DNA of 10,207 bases, from assembly GCA_022376465.1 (NCBI GenBank), contig JACDTU010000043.1, positions 1 through 10,207 of the forward strand, written 5' to 3'. The stretch is from Cubamyces lactineus (lineage: Eukaryota > Basidiomycota > Agaricomycetes > Polyporales > Polyporaceae). Numbering within the stretch: the first letter of the stretch is position 1; each line of letters starts with the position of its first letter. This document shows, one piece after another, positions 8,301 through 10,207 of this stretch. The position numbers were made by a program, and so were the translations under genes. The notes under the pieces are model-generated. The model searched no databases. It was not told the origin of the DNA and was given only the letters and a program-made list of their open reading frames with translations.

Positions 8301-10207
8301 GAGCGCGGGCGTGCTCGATGTTGAGTTCGTAGTCGGCGTTGTTGACGGTGTGCGCTTCGTCAAAGTCGTCGTCGAATTCGTCATCTAGCGCCATGGCGTC
8401 TGCGTCCGGGGGGCTGGTGACGAACAAGGAGGAGACCTTGGCGAGGTTCTGCATGATAGAAAGCCTTGTCGAGTTGGTAAGACCGGTGGCACGTCGTCGG
8501 GGAATGCGAATGCCGTTCTCGGAGAATATGGGGATTTCTGCGCCGCGTTCGTCGAGGAGGGGAAGCTCGTTGAGGTCAACCGGCTGACGATTGGGACCGT
8601 CGGGAGAGAGGTAGACTGCGGGATGGTCGTCGTAGATGTCGAAGACGGAGATCTCTTCCCATCCCTTTGCGCGGAACGCACTGTGCAGAGTTAGGAATGA
8701 GTTTCGCAGCGCATTGAAGGTGTGGAGACGATTGTCGATTGTGAGACGAACGACGAACCTGTAGTGCGTAGCGAGGCCGACGCACATGCGCCAGATGTGA
8801 GAGTAGTCGTACTCTTTGGCCCAATTTGCAGCGGCAGCATCGGCCTCGACGCCTGTGAGTGCACACTGTGCGTTCTGGCCATACTTTAGTGTGACGGCGA
8901 TGGGGAGAGAGTCGAGGAGTTCGGGGAAGTGGTAGGACTCTGGGGCATTCGAGAAGTACGGGTCCCAATTGTCCTTGAATGCTTTACAGAACGCAAGGAA
9001 CTGGACGTTGCGGAACTCGAATCGATTGCGCGATCTGGAGCGGAGCGGTATAGTTAGAACGTGGTGCTAAGCCAACAGAGTGCACGTCGACCCAGCGGTG
9101 TTCCCGCTGCTCTCGCGCGGTGTAGCACCAAGGTGGTGGCCCGCGGCAAGCGGTGTACCAGAGGTCTCTCGCGCGGTGCAGCACCAAGGTGGTGGCCCGC
9201 GACACACAGTGTACCAGAGGTCTCTCGCGCGGTGCAGCACCAAGGTGGTGGCGTGTAGGTCTCCGCGCGGTGCACACCATTGTACCAGAGGTCTCTTGCG
9301 CGGTGCAGCACCAAGGGTGGGGTAAGCCCCGCGGACACCAGAGCCCGCACACAGTGTACCAGACGTCTCTCGCGCGGTGTAGCACCAAGGTGGTAGCCCG
9401 CGACACACAGTGTACGAGAGGTCTCTCGCGGGGTGCAGCACCAAGGTGGTGGCCCCGGCAAGCCAACGTGTCAGCACCGGTTATGTCACCCAAACTGTTT
9501 GAACTCACCTCATATCGAACGTGTTCATAAACGCCTTGTCACTGCTGACATCGGGGTAGTCATTGGTCAAGACGATGTCGCTGTAGTTGGACTTGTACAT
9601 CACATGCAGGAGGTAGGCGATCATGACGCGGGAGAGAACAGGATTCATGGTCGTCGGCTGCTTGGTCACCTTGACGTCGTGGACGTGGGGAGGGTTGTTG
9701 TAAACGTCCTTCGGAATGAGGCCAAGCCACACACTCTCTTGGGCAGTCGTCCGACCAATGTGCATCATCCGTCCGGCCATGTCGCAGCCCAGAGCCGGCG
9801 ATCGCCGCGGAAATGCCAATGACGCTTCTCCCAACCAAGGGTTATCGTCCATACGTGGTCGACTCGTGCTTCAGCATTGCCCCAGTTCGGCAGCAACACG
9901 TCGATCCCGCCAGCCCGCCCAACAACCTGTCGATAGTCCAGATGCATCTACACACAACGCTATTAGCTCACCCTGTGCCGTCTAGACCGCAGATGCTGGG
10001 GCTCACCTTCTCCTGGAACCATACCACGTTCGGGTGGTCGGGCTTGACCATGTACTTGGAGTCAATGTGCAGATAGTTCTTCTGTCGAAGGAGCTTCATA
10101 GCCGTCACGCTGTCGTCGTTGTCGTGCAGTTCCTCGAGCTTCGACAGGCGCAGCTTGCAGAGCTTCGCCTCTACGTAGGCCTTCTCATTCGCGCCGTCCT
10201 CGAGCCC
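5396..10207 (-). CDS. Gene 3: large unrecognised multi-exon protein (5' partial)
   Basis: About 1309 residues in the window; the 5' end lies beyond the right edge. Exons: 10007-10207, 9855-9947, 9509-9735, 7744-9034, 7235-7660, 5847-7146, 5396-5787. Introns: 9948-10006 (59 bases), 9736-9854 (119, donor uncertain), 9035-9508 (474, GTGAGT donor, TTCTAAC branch near 9053-9060), 7661-7743 (83), 7147-7234 (88), 5788-5846 (59). Frames join through all junctions: ATG-AG joins A at 9034, TACGGT joins GTATTC at 7660, CTG joins AGC at 7146, and CATG joins GA at 5787. Visible traits: a charged helical N-terminal part; Trp/Tyr-rich conserved-looking stretches such as EYDYSHIWRM and GMYNSLRFENN; an acidic stretch (DDEFDDDFDEA) encoded near 8350-8390; and a C-terminal tail with poly-serine, an acidic patch and a basic EQKRRRMV end that could be a nuclear localisation signal. 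No signal peptide can be judged, no obvious membrane segment and no known catalytic motif are seen. Function unknown. Confidence 0.75.
9035..9508 (-). other. Enlarged intron of gene 3 carrying array 2
   Basis: The donor GTGAGT (9503-9508) and the acceptor CCAG (ending at 9035) flank a 474-base intron with a CTAAC branch site about 18-22 bases before the acceptor. Phase 2 is kept exactly (AG joins A to give Arg). Every other intron here is 45-119 bases. About 350 bases of it are array 2. Confidence 0.8.
9115..9459. repeat. Array 2: six-unit minisatellite inside a gene 3 intron
   Basis: Units begin at GCGCGGTG(T/C)AGCACCAAGG at 9115, 9171, 9227, 9298, 9372 and about 9428. The basic period is 56 bases; the third and fourth intervals are 71 and 74 because of internal insertions. 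Each unit carries CGCGG and CCGCG arms and most carry an inner CACC-AA-GGTG hairpin. It shares the core (CGGTGTAGCA, GGTGGT(A/G)GCCCGCG) and part of the spacer (AGGTC...CTCGCG) with array 1 but is more diverged within itself, so probably older. The AAGCCAAC octamer occurs on both sides (9069-9076 and 9460-9467). A short CAGCGG-TGTTC-CCGCTG hairpin (9093-9109) on the left may be a collapsed unit. Confidence 0.88.

Noticed and set aside
9115..9459. tRNA- or SINE-derived repeat
   Set aside because: No convincing A-box and B-box pair, no cloverleaf and no A- or T-rich tail is seen.
9061..9480. Open frames on both strands through array 2
   Set aside because: They are translations of the 56-base repeat, and the region lies between a good donor and acceptor that keep the gene 3 frame.
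5396..10207. Gene 3 as a pseudogene because of frame changes and stops
   Set aside because: Nearly all frame changes coincide with standard splice sites of short introns with correct phase. Only the 9736-9854 junction remains doubtful.

Overview
The window looks like nuclear DNA of a filamentous basidiomycete, probably an agaricomycete. It is GC-rich and holds multi-exon genes with very short introns (45 to 88 bases, plus one of about 119 whose donor is uncertain). Donors are mostly GTGAGT, GTACGT or GTAAGT, acceptors are YAG/AAG, and CTAAC/CTGAC/CTCAC-like branch points can be seen. There are no bacterial operons or Shine-Dalgarno sites, and no rRNA or tRNA. The placement comes from gene architecture alone; no database was searched.

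All three genes are on the minus strand. From right to left (transcription order) they are: (1) gene 3, 10207 to 5396, a large unrecognised protein entering through the right edge, with 7 exons and about 1309 residues in the window; (2) an intergenic gap, 4866-5395; (3) gene 2, 4865 to 2534, complete, 5 exons, 692 residues; (4) a 1350-base gap, 1184-2533, with a minisatellite and a promoter-like repeat block; (5) gene 1, 1183 to the left edge, 4 exons and 336 residues visible. Genes 1 and 2 are diverged tandem paralogues. Introns sit at three matching positions with matching phases, and each protein has a central six-cysteine cluster spaced like a fungal Zn(II)2Cys6 cluster but without its basic loop. 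Several introns carry no stop codon and keep frame, so a plain ORF reading silently includes them.

The most unusual feature is a family of GC-rich hairpin-forming repeats, core GCGGTSTAG...GGTGG...CCGCG. It occurs as a 12-unit array between genes 2 and 1, as one solo copy between genes 3 and 2, and as a six-unit array inside one intron of gene 3. That intron is 474 bases long. Removing the array plus one copy of an 8-base direct repeat around it leaves 83 bases, in line with its neighbours, which suggests an insertion. Upstream of gene 1 there are four 28-29 base repeats, each carrying a GACGTCA-like (ATF/CREB) site, next to a TGAGTCA site and upstream of a TATA-like element: a plausible bZIP-responsive promoter.

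I cannot assign a biochemical function to any of the three proteins. Their linkage, shared orientation and shared repeat family suggest a lineage-specific accessory region, but a joint function is not shown.
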